Positions 1 through 13,379 are shown, counted from the first letter of the stretch. The stretch: 64,000 nt of DNA from Magnolia sinica (GCF_029962835.1 NC_080573.1:31117001-31181000), one strand, 5' to 3'. Notes: a model not told the origin generated them from the letters alone. A program made the numbers and translations.

Positions 1-936
1 ATCTTATTTGAAAAGTGGAATTGCTGTATTCCATTTTCTTGGAATCAAAATCAAATAGAGCTACGCCCAATTGGTTTGATTTAAAATCTGTTAGAATTTA
101 GAACCATTACAAAGAGAGTATTGGATATTGAACTTTGACATTCAAATCTCTACTCCGACTTAGTTCTTCTGGGCTGCTACAACGAAGGAGAAAGTCAAGT
201 ATTTTACGTTTGTGTAATTTACTTTCATTTGGTTTTCTTTTGAGATTTACCAGAAAAATCTCATTGTATTGGTTATCTGAGAAAAGCCAGGAAAACTCAG
301 AAGAGGGGTTTTTTTAATTTTCTAAGCCCACAGAGAAAGACACAATTGTGAAGGTTTTTGATGAACCTGGAAAACCTATCTTTGATAGTGAACGCTGATA
401 TCCCTTGTGTGAGGATATTAGGAGTGGAGTAGCATTGTGTGGCTATTATTGAACAGTTGGTGTACACACAGGTGAACCACTATAACTCTTTGTCTTATGG
501 TTTGAATGCTTGCTTAAGTTTTATATCTCTTTTTATTCAGATTTGTGGAATGTATGTGTGGATGTGAATGTTGTAAAATTTACATTTCAAGCACGGTGGG
601 AATGTTGTAATAATTTAGTTTTGAATTCCTGCAATTTATTTCAATTCCTTGCTATTTATTTATTCCTCTCTGGTTTCAGTTTTTGATACAAAGGACGTTC
701 TAGAAATAATGTTGTCCTGCCATAAACCATTGGTTTTTATGGTGTAAGGTTGTCCTTAGAACTGAATTCGTATCAGCCTCTCAATACTTGTTTATTGAGG
801 TTGCTTTTATTTCAGCATTGTGATTTGATTTAGTTTATTTGGCTATCTAGCTTACTTTATTCCGTTGTTAAAGTTTTATTTTGACATTGTCCTATTCACC
901 CCCTCCCCCCCTAGGACATATAGCTAGACCATTTCA
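1..936 (+). mobile_element. Copia-type LTR end (cut by window start)
   Basis: The sequence shows landmarks common in plant Ty1/copia LTRs: AACCACTATAA near 475-485, long T-rich stretches, and a terminal TATTCACCCCCTC block followed by CTAGGAC near 893-916, ending about TTTCA at 936. No primer-binding site follows and no protein is encoded, so it is either a 3' LTR or a solo LTR whose start lies outside the window. The short ORF at 135-317 is non-coding. The family assignment rests on motif resemblance only and the exact end is approximate. Confidence 0.5.
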
Positions 937-1711
937 GTGCACCCTTCGAACTGAATCCTATGTCAACTCGATTCGACCTAAAAGCTCAACTCGCTCCCAA
1001 CCTGAGTTATATTCAACTTGGTTTGAGTTCAAACTCGAACCAACTTGATCAACTTGTATAAGGAAGATTATTTAGGCGTGGCTTGACTAAACTCGATTAA
1101 TTCAACTTGGCTTGATTTATCTCAAACTTGACTCGAAAATCTACTTAGTAATAATATGAGAATGATAGATCAATCGTTGCTTGCTAGACCAAGATCAGCC
1201 AAAATCAAATTCTAAACACTAATAACTCAGCAACTCATTAAGTTAATCCAAAAATACAATAGTCAAAATAAATCTAATTCAGATTAAATGAAGTTTACAA
1301 CCTTCGTGAATTGAAACTCCCCAATCCAGTAGGAAGTTCAAATGGTCGGACCGAACTTCACTTGCACACGACTAGTTGAACAACCTTCCCCCAACACGAA
1401 CACAGCTGAGTTAACTCAACAATAACATATAAGACCTGACGACTGAAGTTTCCTCTTGATTCTCCCTCTTTTTCTTATTTTATCTTCTTCATTTTCTCTA
1501 TGAAAAACAACACAATACCTGGAGCTACACTAGATCTGAACCCATCCGAATTAGTGAGTCAATTTAACTAGGAGGAGTCGAACTCGGCTCACCATCGACT
1601 TGATGGACAGATTAGCACCCAACATTGGCTATCTCCTAGCACTCTTAGCTTTTCTCCTCTTCTAAGACGTCTATGAGGATCTGGACTCAATGCGGCACGA
1701 CCCAACTTCTC

Positions 1712-1749
<38 letters not shown>

Positions 1750-4700
1750 CTCCTACTTTCTCTTCCTTCTCTCCTTCCTTCTTCTATCCAATCCTCTTTC
1801 ACACCTGTAGTTGGAGTGTTTAGCAACAATCTGAACAGAAACAACCCCCAACATGGTTTGACTCAGTGAGTCATGGTGCGTAACTCACCACACAACATGA
1901 CAAGGATGGGGATGATTAATGGAGGTGGTGTCTCTCTTCTCCCCTTCTGATCATTCTCTAAAATGTACAGAGTTTGGACCCATTCCAGACTCAACCAAAC
2001 TCAAAAGAAGTGGCTCAACTCGATGGATGACGCAAACCTTGACTCGGTGTGGAAGAAAACGACGCTCTCCTTTTCTCCTAAATTTATATTAATTTTTTTT
2101 CCCATGGGATGCCCTAACGAGATAGACTTTACGTGACTCTATTAATATGTTTCTAGACGCTTTTATCCCAACCAATCGATGGATTAGTTACAAGTTAACA
2201 ATTCTAAATCATGAGAGTTTGAGATGGTAACCCTGGCTTTTGATTGCATGACTACAATCCACCCTTATAAATGCATTTTCGGTGTTGAGGGCCACACACT
2301 AGACGTCTCAGATTAGTAAATGGGGCCCACTTCCTGATGATGGGTATCTTTGGCTTAATGGAGAAGATGACTCGCATAAAAATGGTGAAACCTTAATAAA
2401 TATGTTACTTTGCAATCTGGTTCCATTAAAATGAACTTAATATGTCACAAGAACTTATGGGACCCACATTTTAGATGGCAGTGAGTGGTCACTCGATGGG
2501 GCATGAATTCTTTTAACTGCAATGATCTAAAGTTGTTGCTGAAGAAAACCTTAATCCGCGTCTACAAATGGATGGCTGAGATGTGTTGAGGTGGAGGGCT
2601 AAGATGGAAAGAATAGAGTACATGCGAATTGCTAGCAGGGGTTCTGGTTTCAAAAAATTCCATCCGCACAAATCTGTTCGCGTGCGAGTTTGCATGCACA
2701 CATGTAACTGTCAGCGTGCTATATGAGTTGGGTTTTAGTCGAACCATCACTCTGAACATGATGGACGGTTCGGATCCTCTATACACAATCAGATGGTGGT
2801 TCACAATCAACCCAAATGCATGTTATCCACTAAAGTCTCGTGCATGCGGAAACAAATGAAAGAAAGAAAAGAAGAGGTTTTCCTCTTCAAGTACTATCAG
2901 GTTAAACCCGATTGACCTAGTTTTGGGTTCAATGCATTGCGGATGCACACTCAATCACGCACAACGCAGTGTGTGTCGGGTCCACAGTGATACTTGTGAT
3001 AAATCCACTCTGACCATTTGTTTCAGCTAATCATGTGAGGCCAAGAGCTCCAGAATGAGGTAGATCCGCCGATCGGATGTCCGCTCTATTTGAAATTTCT
3101 ATCATGATAACCTATACTTGAAAAGCTTCATAAGGTTTACTAATTGTGAATAGTCTAGATTAAGCAAGTTTCCTTATACTGAATAGTTTAGATACATAGC
3201 TTAGGTGGGCCACACCACTTGATCTTGTGAGTCTAACTGACAATTATTGACAATTTAACGGTCAAATCATTTTTCTATTTGATCATCGATATTTCTAAAC
3301 ATCTACAAGCTAATATGGATGGACTCTAACAGTTGCTTTTGCAATTTTGTGGCTATGTTATGTAAGTGTCAAATCATCCCACAGGAAGTCCTGGGCTAGA
3401 TGAACGATGAATTTCATGATTCAGGTTCTTAAATCCAAGATGGACGGTTAGATTGATGTATAATTAAATAAATGGGTTGATCTTGAGGTTGATTACATAA
3501 ATGGCTTAAATCCAAGATTAGTTGACGAATCATGCATATCAGTTTAGAATAGACCTTGAGAGATTGGTACATCTTTGTAATTTGATCAACTCAAAGTGTT
3601 TAGGTGTGATATTGTAAGTCTCCACAAGTTGATTTAGATCATGAGTTGAATAAACATCAATGATGGAAACTTCATTTAATAATCAAGGGTTAATAAAAGG
3701 TAGATTGATCTTGAACCTTACGTTTTCACTGTGGGTTGTCACTACTCGAGATTAGACGGTTGAGGTGGGCACGTTAATGGATTATCTGGCATGGTGTGTA
3801 GAGTAGATTTTCTGTATTCCCACACATGTATACATTAATTAGATTTTCAAGAAAACACCAAAGTACTGAAAAGTATTGGGTGTTATACTATTATAAAAAA
3901 CTTAAGATTTTCTGACCTAAACATTCAAGCCAAAAGATACACAAGCTATGTATCATTCGAAGCCCTAATGCGCGTAGTTTCATGGAATAAGTGTAGTTTT
4001 ATGACCCATACGATAAAATTTGACCAATATGATTAACATAACATGTAAAACATAATTTTCACATAAACCAACCATTCATAATAGATTAATGACTTAATAG
4101 CATGGAAATCGAAATAACAATCAAGTTATATAATAAAAATATGAGAAACTATGCATATATTAATTTTAAACTAAAGTAAGCTTAAAGCAATCCCTTACCT
4201 TAGATTATGGGTCTCGTTAGGCTTGATCCAAGGAAGAATTTAAAATTTTCAAATAAAAAATCAAGTTTATAAGGTTTATATTACACATGTACGGTGTAGA
4301 TCGAAATTAGGGTTTCGATCGAGTGTTCTAGAAGCTAGAAAATTAAAATTCTTTCTACACCTCCTAAATCTATTGCTGACATACCTTTAATAGAGAATTG
4401 TGAGGAATGAAGTAGAAGAAAAATCCTTTTGAAGAGGTGAGGATGTCCACACCCTTCTCTCTCTTTCTCTCCCCCTTTCTCTCTCCGAAATGTAACAAGA
4501 GGTTGGGTGTCCAGTCGTTCCCTGTTATCGAGGGATGATAGGGCAGCCCCCTTGCATGGTTGAATGGTTGTATGTGGGAGTAAGCGTGGCCTACTTACCT
4601 ATTGTATTCGAGGTTCAAAATGTTCATGAAACTAGGTTTTTCAATACCTTTCTAAGGTGTAATTGAAATTATACGTGGTAGGCCCATGGGCTATGTGCGA

Positions 4701-4780
4701 AAGCTTGGTGGATTTAATGAATGATGGTTGTCGTAGAGGAGGGTGATTAGGACCAATTAAAAATTGTACATTTAAATCCA
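937..4780. other. Gene-free stretch, unassigned repeat relics
   Basis: I see no gene here. 937-1640 is rich in CTCGACTTG/CAACTTGG words like those of the hAT-type MITE at 44119-44591 and may be an old relative. A CT microsatellite lies at about 1711-1746 and a further CT-rich patch at 4455-4490. Around 2755-2860 there is a partial copy of the GGACGG...GGTGG motif seen elsewhere in the window. Short ORFs at 2513-2859 overlap on both strands and look like chance. Confidence 0.5.
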
Positions 4781-5483
4781 ATTGCCTACTTAAACTAATA
4801 TGTAAATTAAACTAAACAAGACAATTAACTCTAAGGCTTCCAAGTCATTAGCCAATGACATAGACTACAAAAGATGTTGCAATAAGCAACTAGTCTATAA
4901 ACATGATAGTTTACATGTGTGTGTGGGATGTGCTAACTATCATCACCAAGCATTCATCTAATCATATATACATATAATTAAACATTCACTATATAAGAAT
5001 AATTAAACAAGTGCTCAAATAATAATCACAAACACAAACATGTATAGTGGTTTAGTTTCCTAACTCCACTCCCGGTGGACACAATCAACCCATAAGTGTA
5101 CCAAATTTCACTATCAAAGGTTTTAAATCAGGTTTACATCTAACCTTTACAGCCTTATATAAGGACTCTAGCGTACACTCCTACCAGAGACTCCTGTAAG
5201 AGACTTTAGTTGGTTTTCTATAAGCTAACCAATAACTTCGGTCCTAATTCAAGGGCTTACGTTTATTCCCACCAAAGGCTCCCTCAGAGACTAACACGTA
5301 CTCACCCATGTCCAGTGCCCTATATAAGGACTTTGATTTAGGACATACGCAAGTGCCAAGGTTCAACACAAGAACTTAGGTTTATGCTCTACACAAGAGC
5401 CAATGTCCTACATAAGAACCTAGTCGAGTTTGGCTATTCAAATTCTTACACTCAATCCTACACAAGGATTGAGTGTATATGGA
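4780..5483 (-). mobile_element. Copia-type LTR fragment, minus orientation
   Basis: Read on the minus strand, this has the same GGAGTGGAGTTAGG and AACCACTATAC landmarks (around 5040-5070) as other copia-type LTRs in the window (1-936 and 39623-40991). Short runs built on AGAGACT and CTACACAAG recur between 5150 and 5480, ending in a small hairpin (ACACTCAATCCT and its complement, about 5450-5475). The right side is cut at the CACTA-like terminus beginning at 5484; the left limit is not defined by a target duplication. Confidence 0.4.
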
Positions 5484-6060
5484 CACTACACCAAAATCGT
5501 TGTTTAGGAACAACAATGGCTTTGCTTCTGGAACGGCTTAAAACCCTTCCAAATCTACAACAGTTCTAAACCGTTCCAGAACCAGAAGAAACCCTATTTG
5601 CAATAGCGCTCTCTCTCTACTGCTCCCTCACTCCCCTCGCTCTCGATCTCTCTCCCTCTCTCTCCCACTCCCTCAGTCCCTCCCTCTCGATCTCTCTCCC
5701 GCTCCCTCACTCACTCCCGATTCCCCTCCCTATCTCTCTCTCCTGCTCCCTCACTCACTCCCGATCTCCCTCCCTCTCAATCTCCCTCTCTCTATCTCTC
5801 ATAATCCCTAACTCTAAATCTCCCTCCCTCTTTATCTCTCTCCCTCTCTTTCACCCACTCCCTCACTCCCAATCTCCGTCCCTCTCGATGTCTATAGTTG
5901 CAGAAGACCGCCTTTGAAGTGAGGAATCTTCGATCTCGGATTCCATTTTCATGAAATAGGGTTTCGATTCTCAATCTTTAAACGAACAACTTCTACTACA
6001 GATTGACAGGCATTTCACTGTATCTCTGAGGTGAGAATTTTTTTATTATCTCGAACTGAT
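5484..6060 (+). mobile_element. CACTA (En/Spm)-like terminus with leader
   Basis: The segment opens with CACTACACCAAAATCG, the typical terminal form of plant CACTA elements. It is followed by an inverted subterminal pair (TTCTGGAACGG at about 5526 and CCGTTCCAGAA at about 5575). A long CT-rich leader (5608-5890) follows, then a plausible 5'-UTR exon ending at GAG/GTGAGAAT near 6030. No transposase and no opposite terminus (TTTTGGTGTAGTG) was found nearby, so this is a truncated end. The right limit given is only where recognisable structure stops. Confidence 0.45.
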
Positions 6061-6934
6061 TTTTGCAAATCAGTGTTTTGATACTCAGAAATTGTACAAT
6101 AAATTTCCTCAAAGAAAATGGTTGCTGAGATTTTTTGTCAAAATTTGCTAATGAATTGTATGGGTTATTTTGCTTTCAGCTTTTGGAGGTGGGTTTGATG
6201 TAATCTGTTTTTAGAGATTTGGTGGTGAGAGTTTTTTTTTTTTTTTTTTTCCTTTTTTTCTTCTTATACACTACCTATCTTTCCTGCAATACAACTCTAA
6301 AATGACCAAAATGTTGTAGATCTCGATTAGAGATGTTTGTAAGTTGTTTCTAACTTTAGTATTCGATTAATGAGGAAATGTGGGCTTCTTTTTTTTTTTT
6401 CCTAATTGGATTTAGTTAAATGAAGATGGGTTGATTTCTTAGATTGGATGTGAGTGTTTTCTCCATGGTGCTCTATGATTTGGAGCATGATCTGTTTGGT
6501 TGGCAGATGATGAAGTTGAATTCTCTTCTCTTTTGAAATGCCCTCTATATTGATCGAACATGGCCCTGTTAGTTGGCATGTGCCCATCAATCTTTTGCAT
6601 TGCTTCTTAAATGATTTGTAGTAAGAACATTAGCAGAGTGTTTAGATGTGTTACTGAATTGATTCATATTACTAGGCTAGTAAAATATCTAATGCAGTTG
6701 AAATAACCAAATTATATAGTTTCTTTCACAAGCATCTGTACTGGGCTTCTGGCCTCCAAGTTGCAATTATGTAACTTTCGAGTTGTAGTTTAAAGGTCCA
6801 TTTGGGTATGAGATCCTACAAAATTCGAATTAAGTCCAATCTCACTTTTGGCAGGCTTGAAACCCTCCACACAGATTCTCAGCACCAGAGTGGCGCTCTC
6901 CTCTGCATAAATGGGATTGGAATTGCTGTTTTCA
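6061..6934. other. Gene-free stretch
   Basis: AT-rich sequence with two poly-T runs (about 6232-6250 and 6391-6400). No ORF with any recognisable family signature was seen. It may be intronic or 5' sequence belonging to the CACTA-like element, but nothing shows this directly. Confidence 0.4.
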
Positions 6935-7180
6935 ATGGTGCGTTTGGATGTTCAATTGAATTGAATTGCGATAAGTTGATTAGTAGAGTGGATATGACCA
7001 AGAGGGATTAGCCCACTGATAGATATTCTTGTCTTTTCAACTCCCAACTAAAAAAAGCATGAAAATGTAGTTGGGTTTCGATTAACATTATGAAATTATC
7101 CAACCTCTGTATGGCCATTTGCGTTTGGATTTAATTAGAATTATTGCAATCAGTTCAACTGAGTGTCCAAACACACTCTA
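6935..7180. mobile_element. MITE with about 34-bp inverted ends
   Basis: The left end (from 6938) starts GTGCGTTTGGATGTTC and continues AATTGAATTGAATTGCGAT. The complement of the right end (to about 7176) reads GTGTGTTTGGACACTC and continues AGTTGAACTGATTGCAAT, a clear imperfect inverted pair around an AT-rich core of about 170 bp. The GTTTGGATG start is common among plant MITEs. A target duplication could not be fixed, so the superfamily is left open. Confidence 0.5.
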
Positions 7181-7704
7181 AATCATGCTTCGAGCCACTG
7201 TTTATTTATTTTGTGGGTCTATTGAAATTTGATTTTTAGGGGTAGTTTGGATTTGATGGGTTTAGAAGGGCATAAAGAGTTTATTTCCACGAAACAAAGT
7301 CCCTGAGAAAGAGATTTTGTTTGTCATCTTTCGGTAATTCAGTGGAATCCAAAAACCATTTTTGGGTATTGGGAAAGAATTTTCAGGAATTATACTCTGT
7401 ATATTCACAGGAGAGGAAAATTGAAAATTCAAAAGTTGATAGGGAATTCATTATCCTACAATTTGTAAGCTAGACCCTACCATGGAATTTAAAAATGTCT
7501 CCTTTGGTGAAAATGGATTCCAACAGGAAACCAATTTCAAGTATTTACATGGGCTTAAACGCAAGAATTTGCATCTACATATGGTTTTCATTTCTATAGT
7601 GGATATTTTCTAGACAGCCAAACCACTCTTTATGAATTGAAGTGGTTAGGATTTTGCTGTCCATTGGTGAATCTTTATGGTTTTTAAATGATGTCATGGT
7701 TGAT
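7181..7704. other. Gene-free stretch truncating the Tat-like element
   Basis: AT-rich non-coding sequence. Homology of the minus-strand RT to its right ends near 7705, just after the MRVYKLKMN segment, where an RNase H and integrase would be expected to continue. Nothing recognisable replaces it, so the Tat-like element is broken here by deletion or by an unrecognised insertion. Confidence 0.4.
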
Positions 7705-8775
7705 TCTGTTTGAGGAGGTTCATCTTCAGTTTGTAGACCCTCATTCATTCCAATGATTTGCATAAATAAGCGAAATGTTCTACCACATTAACCAATTTGA
7801 CTATTACATCATTAATGCATACTTTCATAAAATGGCCAATCATATCATGAAAAATTACATTCCTGACCATATGGTAAGTGGCCCCTACATTTTAAAGCTC
7901 AAATGGTATCACTACCCAACAGAAAGTCTCTAAAGGTACAAGACATCTAATAGTCGTCTTTCATACATTCTCAAGTGTAATACTTATTTAGTTATATACT
8001 AAATGACCATCCATAAAGGAAACCATTTTTATGCCCAGCTGCTTGATCGATCAGTTGATCAGACATGTGCATTGGGTATTTATCCTTAGGTGTGGCTCGA
8101 TTTAAGTTTCTAAAGTCGATACAAACTCAGAGTTTAATGTTTTTCTTGATAAGTGGAACAACATTGGAGATCTATTCTGCATATTTGATTGGTCCAATAA
8201 AGCCCGCCTTCAAGTGTCACTTGATCTCTTCTTTTATTTTTTAAGTAACTTCGGTCGTAATTCGCTTAGGCGATTGCTTATGTGGTTGATATTCTTCTTT
8301 TATTGGTAACATGTGCTCAACCAGGTTTCGGTCTAGTTCATACATTTCATGGTAATCCCATGCAAAACATTTGGCAAATTTTCTAAGCAAATTAGTGAGT
8401 TCAGACTGGACTTATGGTTCCAAAAACCTCTGATAAAAGTAGGCACATGATTTTGTTATATCCCCAAGTTTACTTTAACAAGAGAATCTTGGACTTGGGC
8501 CCGAGAGTCATCTAACTTTTTTGGGGTTGTTTAAGATCTTTTAATTCTATACCATCCCCGGCTACCTCATTGGCCGATATTACTATTTTGACCATGTCGA
8601 TGAAGCATCCATTAACATACTCTTTCAAACTCTGCTCGAGCTGCATTATTCCAGTCGTGAACTCGGTCGTTCTTCCATTGACTGATGATGGACTCATCAT
8701 GGGACTTCTTCTATAATGTAGCGTGGAACTGCACGATAAGGCACTATAACCTTCAACATATCATTATTTAGGTGT
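7705..8775 (-). pseudogene. Tat/Ogre-like Ty3/gypsy reverse transcriptase fragment
   Basis: Minus-strand conceptual translation, with several stops and frame changes, follows the start of a Tat/Ogre-clade RT. It gives an acidic stretch with VKVNLG, CFAWDYHEM-like residues, ELDRNLVEHMLP, then LKAGFIGPIKYAEW, a VCIDFRNLNRATPKD-like block (about 8090-8130), FLYGWS, and finally a Y..KLKMN block. The YVDD-equivalent segment is degraded (CINDVIVK). It sits directly left of the AGTAT duplication at 8776-8780. The matching upstream part (gag and protease) lies at 34.4-37.3 kb, so the two are halves of one element. RNase H and integrase are missing. Confidence 0.75.
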
Positions 8776-8780
8776 AGTAT
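8776..8780. repeat. Target-site duplication AGTAT (left, unit A1)
   Basis: AGTAT precedes TATAACACCC at 8781 and recurs at 34405-34409 immediately after GTTACA. This defines the outer ends of a 25.6-kb inserted block. Confidence 0.8.
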
Positions 8781-8831
8781 TATAACACCCTGAATTTTTG
8801 CTATTTTGGCTTGTCAAAAATCCTTAAAAAT

Positions 8832-8861
<30 letters not shown>
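8832..8861. repeat. (TA)n microsatellite
   Basis: Alternating TA run with one G interruption, inside unit A1 about 50 bp from its left end. Confidence 0.85.
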
Positions 8862-8863
<2 letters not shown>

Positions 8864-9843
8864 ACTAGCCATGTCGTCACTTACTGATCCTTAATGCTCG
8901 AGATGACCTTATACACAGTTGGTACCAATAAAGAACTGTACAAATAGGATTGATCGACCATAGAAAACCAATGAATCCAACCAATCACTTAAACATCGAG
9001 TTTAGCCCCATGATTAGTTCACATAGGGCCCAAATGTTACCAACCTACCACCGACTAATCAAATAACCATAACTAAATTAGAGATCTACTCAAACCCAAG
9101 CCAGCTATGGGTTGGACCTTAATTAATAAACCAAATCAACATAGTCTCTTTTAGCCTAAAACTGACGGTTTAGAGTGATCATGACCAAATCACCATTTTT
9201 GTTAATTTCGAATAGGCTATACTGTGAACTTAGTTAATCCATACCTCAACAACTGCACCCAAGAAATCTCCCTACCCAATTTACTCCAGAAATGCCCCGA
9301 TTACCCAAACAAGCTCTAGACTGCTCATTAGTGGGCCGCTAGTTCTAAAATTATAGAGTAATGTCCATCTCACTAGGCTTGTAGTCTATTGCGGGCAATG
9401 GACTCAAACGACGCCTAGAAACGGACGATCTGTGTCATCCAGCCGGCGCTTATAAAACGTAACTCTCCTAAGTAATAGCTTAAATCTGAATTTTTAAAAC
9501 AATTAGCCCTGCCACTTAGGACAATAAATTATGACATTTCAGCTGTTGAATTTCACCCAAATTTCCATCGTATGTTGAAGTTATTTTTCTGCACTCGTCC
9601 GCTAAATCTGACCCTTAATCGAGGAACGGTGACCATTAATCACAAATCAGACCCTTACGATAAATCCCCGCATCCGTTTGCCGTCAAACTTAGGGCAACC
9701 CTTCATTGGGCCATGGGGCACCCATCCCATGAGTTAGATGGGCCAAGGGAACATCAGGGCAGCCCCGAAAGCCGAAAGTAAGCCCCAAATGGGCATTTGA
9801 GGAAATACACAATGCGTAAGGCCAACTAAAATAAAAATCAGGG

Positions 9844-9850
9844 TATATAA
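9844..9850 (+). promoter_or_regulatory. TATA box of LTR unit A1
   Basis: TATATAA is followed about 20-30 bp later by a CT-rich CTCTCTCCCTCACTCCC leader, the usual arrangement of an LTR promoter. Unit C has the same arrangement on the minus strand (TTTATATAC around 16075-16090). Confidence 0.55.
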
Positions 9851-9900
9851 CCCATTTCAACTCTCTCTCCCTCACTCCCACGACAATTTCCAGCATCTGG

Positions 9901-9906
9901 GGGGGG

Positions 9907-9949
<43 letters not shown>

Positions 9950-9950
9950 A
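9901..9950. repeat. G run plus (GA)n microsatellite
   Basis: A run of ten G leads into about 19 GA units in the presumed transcribed leader of LTR unit A1. Confidence 0.85.
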
Positions 9951-11357
9951 GAGAGGAGGAGGGTGCATGTGCTAGGGAGCTAGGGAATTGAAATTCTCGC
10001 ACCCCTATCACCGCCGCACGTTGGAAACCTCAGCCCTACCGCCGTAGAGACGAGGTGTGGCTGATCCAAGGTAACAATCACAACCTCTCCTTTGTTTCTC
10101 TTAAGTTTGGGTCGCATGCATGCGTCGTGACATGCAATTCCTTGGCACATGGCCTAAGCACGACAAATTTGCGAACCCAGCACCGCTAAAGCGACCGCAA
10201 AGACTTCTGGTCGACTATAGGTGTGGATCATTACCTCTAGGTGGCCTGTTATCATGCCTAGAGTGAACTCTAGTGATTTTGTGTGGAAATTTATCTCACG
10301 TGTTGCTGATTTTCTAATGGCATGTTTGGAATTGAACCTATGCATGAGATTTCCCTAATTGGGGAAAGGATTTTTGAATATATTACCCTTGAGGCATGTC
10401 TTAATTGCAATGTTTATCAATTTGTAATGTTGCATGTGTAGTTGATTGTATTGGTTATCAATTTGTGATGTTGCATGTGTACTATCCCTAAATCATGCTA
10501 ATTCCCTAAATTTAATTCTGTTACATGAAATTGATGTGTGTGGATTTTGAGTATGATTAATTATATTGTTGAAATGTTGAAATGTGTGAAACCCTTAGCT
10601 AGGAATGTCCTGATTTGCTGAGTTAGTGCCATAAACTTGTGCACATGTCGTCCCTATAGCTTGGGAATGGGTACATTCGCAACCCACACCCCACCACATA
10701 GGTTGATTCTCCTCGTAGTTTACGGTGGAGCTTATTTCCCTATCCATTGATCCCTGGAAATTCAGCCCTATGTACTAGCACAATTAGGAATCCCTTGAAT
10801 AATGCGCAACACTGGCTTATGCCCCGAATTGAATACGGATCGTAATTATACTTACCTAATCTCCCTCACAACTTCAAGTAGATCGACCTCTACTTGTGGC
10901 TATTGTATTTATACATTGTACCCTTTTAGGATCGACCGACCAAATCGAAACCCCTTGGGCACCCCTTTAATTGGGTTAGCTCATGGGCACGTTTGGCCCG
11001 ACCAGCCAAACCGTGAGCTGTCGGCTGTAGTTGGACTACGCGAGACTTTGCTCTCAGGCCGTATAGCCGTGGTTCGTCTCGTGGGGACAAATTGGCCTAC
11101 TGGTTGGTTATCCTTGTACGTTGACCATGTTTGTACACGCCTGCTGGAACCTGAGGCACCCTGCACCATTTGCACCCACTGATAACCAGAAATTGCGGTC
11201 CATAAGACTCATTAGCTAGGGATGGTGGAATGAGATACTATGCCCAAGCTATTGGCCTACGCTGGGGTGATGAGCCTCCCCGTAGTGACCAGTGAGCAAC
11301 TAAACTCGTGAGCCGGGGATGGTAGAATAGGACACTATGCCCAAACTGTCGGCCTAC

Positions 11358-11362
11358 GCTGG
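11358..11362. repeat. Target-site duplication GCTGG (left, unit B1)
   Basis: GCTGG at 11358-11362 recurs at 33468-33472. Removing everything between restores the family-X landmark CCTACGCTGGGGTGAC, which stands uninterrupted in unit F near 30432. Confidence 0.85.
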
Positions 11363-13379
11363 TGTCACACCCCAAACTCAGAAACCAAGCACACAAAATT
11401 TTCGATCGCCGAATCCGGTATTGACAGCATTCGTAGTATCTCATTTTCAGCTCCCGACACCCATATGCCAGATTCCGATCATAGGATCCTACAAGGAGGA
11501 TTTTTCAGTGTGAATTTTTTTGAACCATTAATCTGTTTAGGCGGTTACATATTTTGTACATGGTATCAACACATATCGAAGAGAAGAACCTGTTCGACAT
11601 GTCACACATGATAGGGTGCACCAGCTCAACAGTAATGAAGGAAACAATAGCAAATTCCAACAACTCTTGTATGCATCATGAAAAGTGTAAGTCATACGTA
11701 TGAGCAAACCACAGCTCATGAGTCTACTGCATGTCAGGAGTAAAACATGTCTTATCAGAGCTCTCCCGTAAAGACATCCAAACCAACCATAGGCATGTTA
11801 TCAACTAATCATGTTATCATAGGTGAGTAGGTTATCAATCAAGCATATCGTATAACTCTACAGGTTATCATGAACATGACATCAATAATAGGCATGTCAC
11901 TCAACAAGCGACCATGAATTATTAAAATAGCCAATCATCATGAACAAGATAATCAAATTTTATTTTCTACTATATGACATACGATGGAAAGGCAATAGCA
12001 AGGCTGATGTATAATCGTTCGAGTACAAGGACATAATAAACCATATGTCATATGCTGAGGATGCAATGCAATATGCAAATCCTGACGAATCTATGAATAT
12101 GTGAGACAGGGTCCTGCCTACACTGTGTGCACAGTAGCCTGCCAACCATTGGTAGCTCGCCCAGGCCCGCTAGGCCCTACTCACATCAGCGTCCGCCTAC
12201 GTGTGTTTGCCCACATGTGACCACAGTGACAAGGCGTCACAATATGTCATATGCAGAGGATGTAATGTAGTATGTAATGTAAAAGAAATGACATGGCTGG
12301 AGTGTGTAGTCGGGATAATAGTACGTGGTATCGCAAGCTATGGGGTTCATCACAAGGGACTTCTATCCAAATCAGTCCCATACCTAAATTTGGATAGCTA
12401 GACTCATTGTGGTAAAATCCTAATCTTAGGTTGGTCGCGCGCACCCAAACGAAATCCTAGCCATTGCGAAGGTACACAAAATGATTTGGTTGCGCACCAC
12501 CAGCCCGAGTGGATAGTGAATGAATGAATAAATGAACAAGTTAAATGCTGAGTACACAACTCCTGCTCAGTAACTCCGCATATCAGTACTGTACTTCTCT
12601 GGGATCATCAACGGGGTTTAATACAATGCTATCAACTATACCAAGGCTATGCGATGCAAGGCTTACATGACTAATGTCATATGCAAGGTACAATCATAAG
12701 TAATGTCAATCCTCATCTGAATCCACATATCAGTACAGTTCCTCTCTGGACAATCACAGGGGTCTAGTACGCTCTGAATGGCACTGCCCCTCCCCTAGGC
12801 GCGTAGTTCAAGTGAGCGTAAGAGACTTTACTATCCACCAAGCTAATAGTCTACCAATACCTATCCGACATGTCGATAGCGGACCCATTTACGAGCTGGT
12901 CATACTCAACCTAGCATTACCCCTTACCCTGGGTGGGTAAGGCCACACCCCCTTCCAATCGACCATGACACAGTGGGAGACGTGGCCTAATAGTATTCGA
13001 CACTCGTACATTCATACATCCACTCAGTTTTGACGTTGGAGCATCCTCTTGGTACCATAAGGGTTTAGGGACTTTCACCAAGGGACATCTATGACGCCCC
13101 ATGTAGAACCAAAATATTTTCGGTGTCCAATCTTGCCATCAGATATGCCTGTGGAGGCCTTAGTCTTGATATTGCTAGGGCGAACAAAAATCATATTACA
13201 CAAATGAAATATGCATGAGTCATACAATCTAGTCATCAGTCATGCACGTATCGTGCGCTCATGTGGGGCAACTTCGTCTCTCAGGGAGTCCCGAAAACAA
13301 CCAGCCCAACGGCATATGTTATAGTCAATCACTCCTCATAACAAACATGTAAAGATGTGAATGGGCATGAATCATGGTG

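Noticed and set aside
10802..11182. 126-residue ORF
   Set aside because: Lies wholly inside LTR unit A1. The corresponding region in C is not conserved as an open frame, and no family signature is present.
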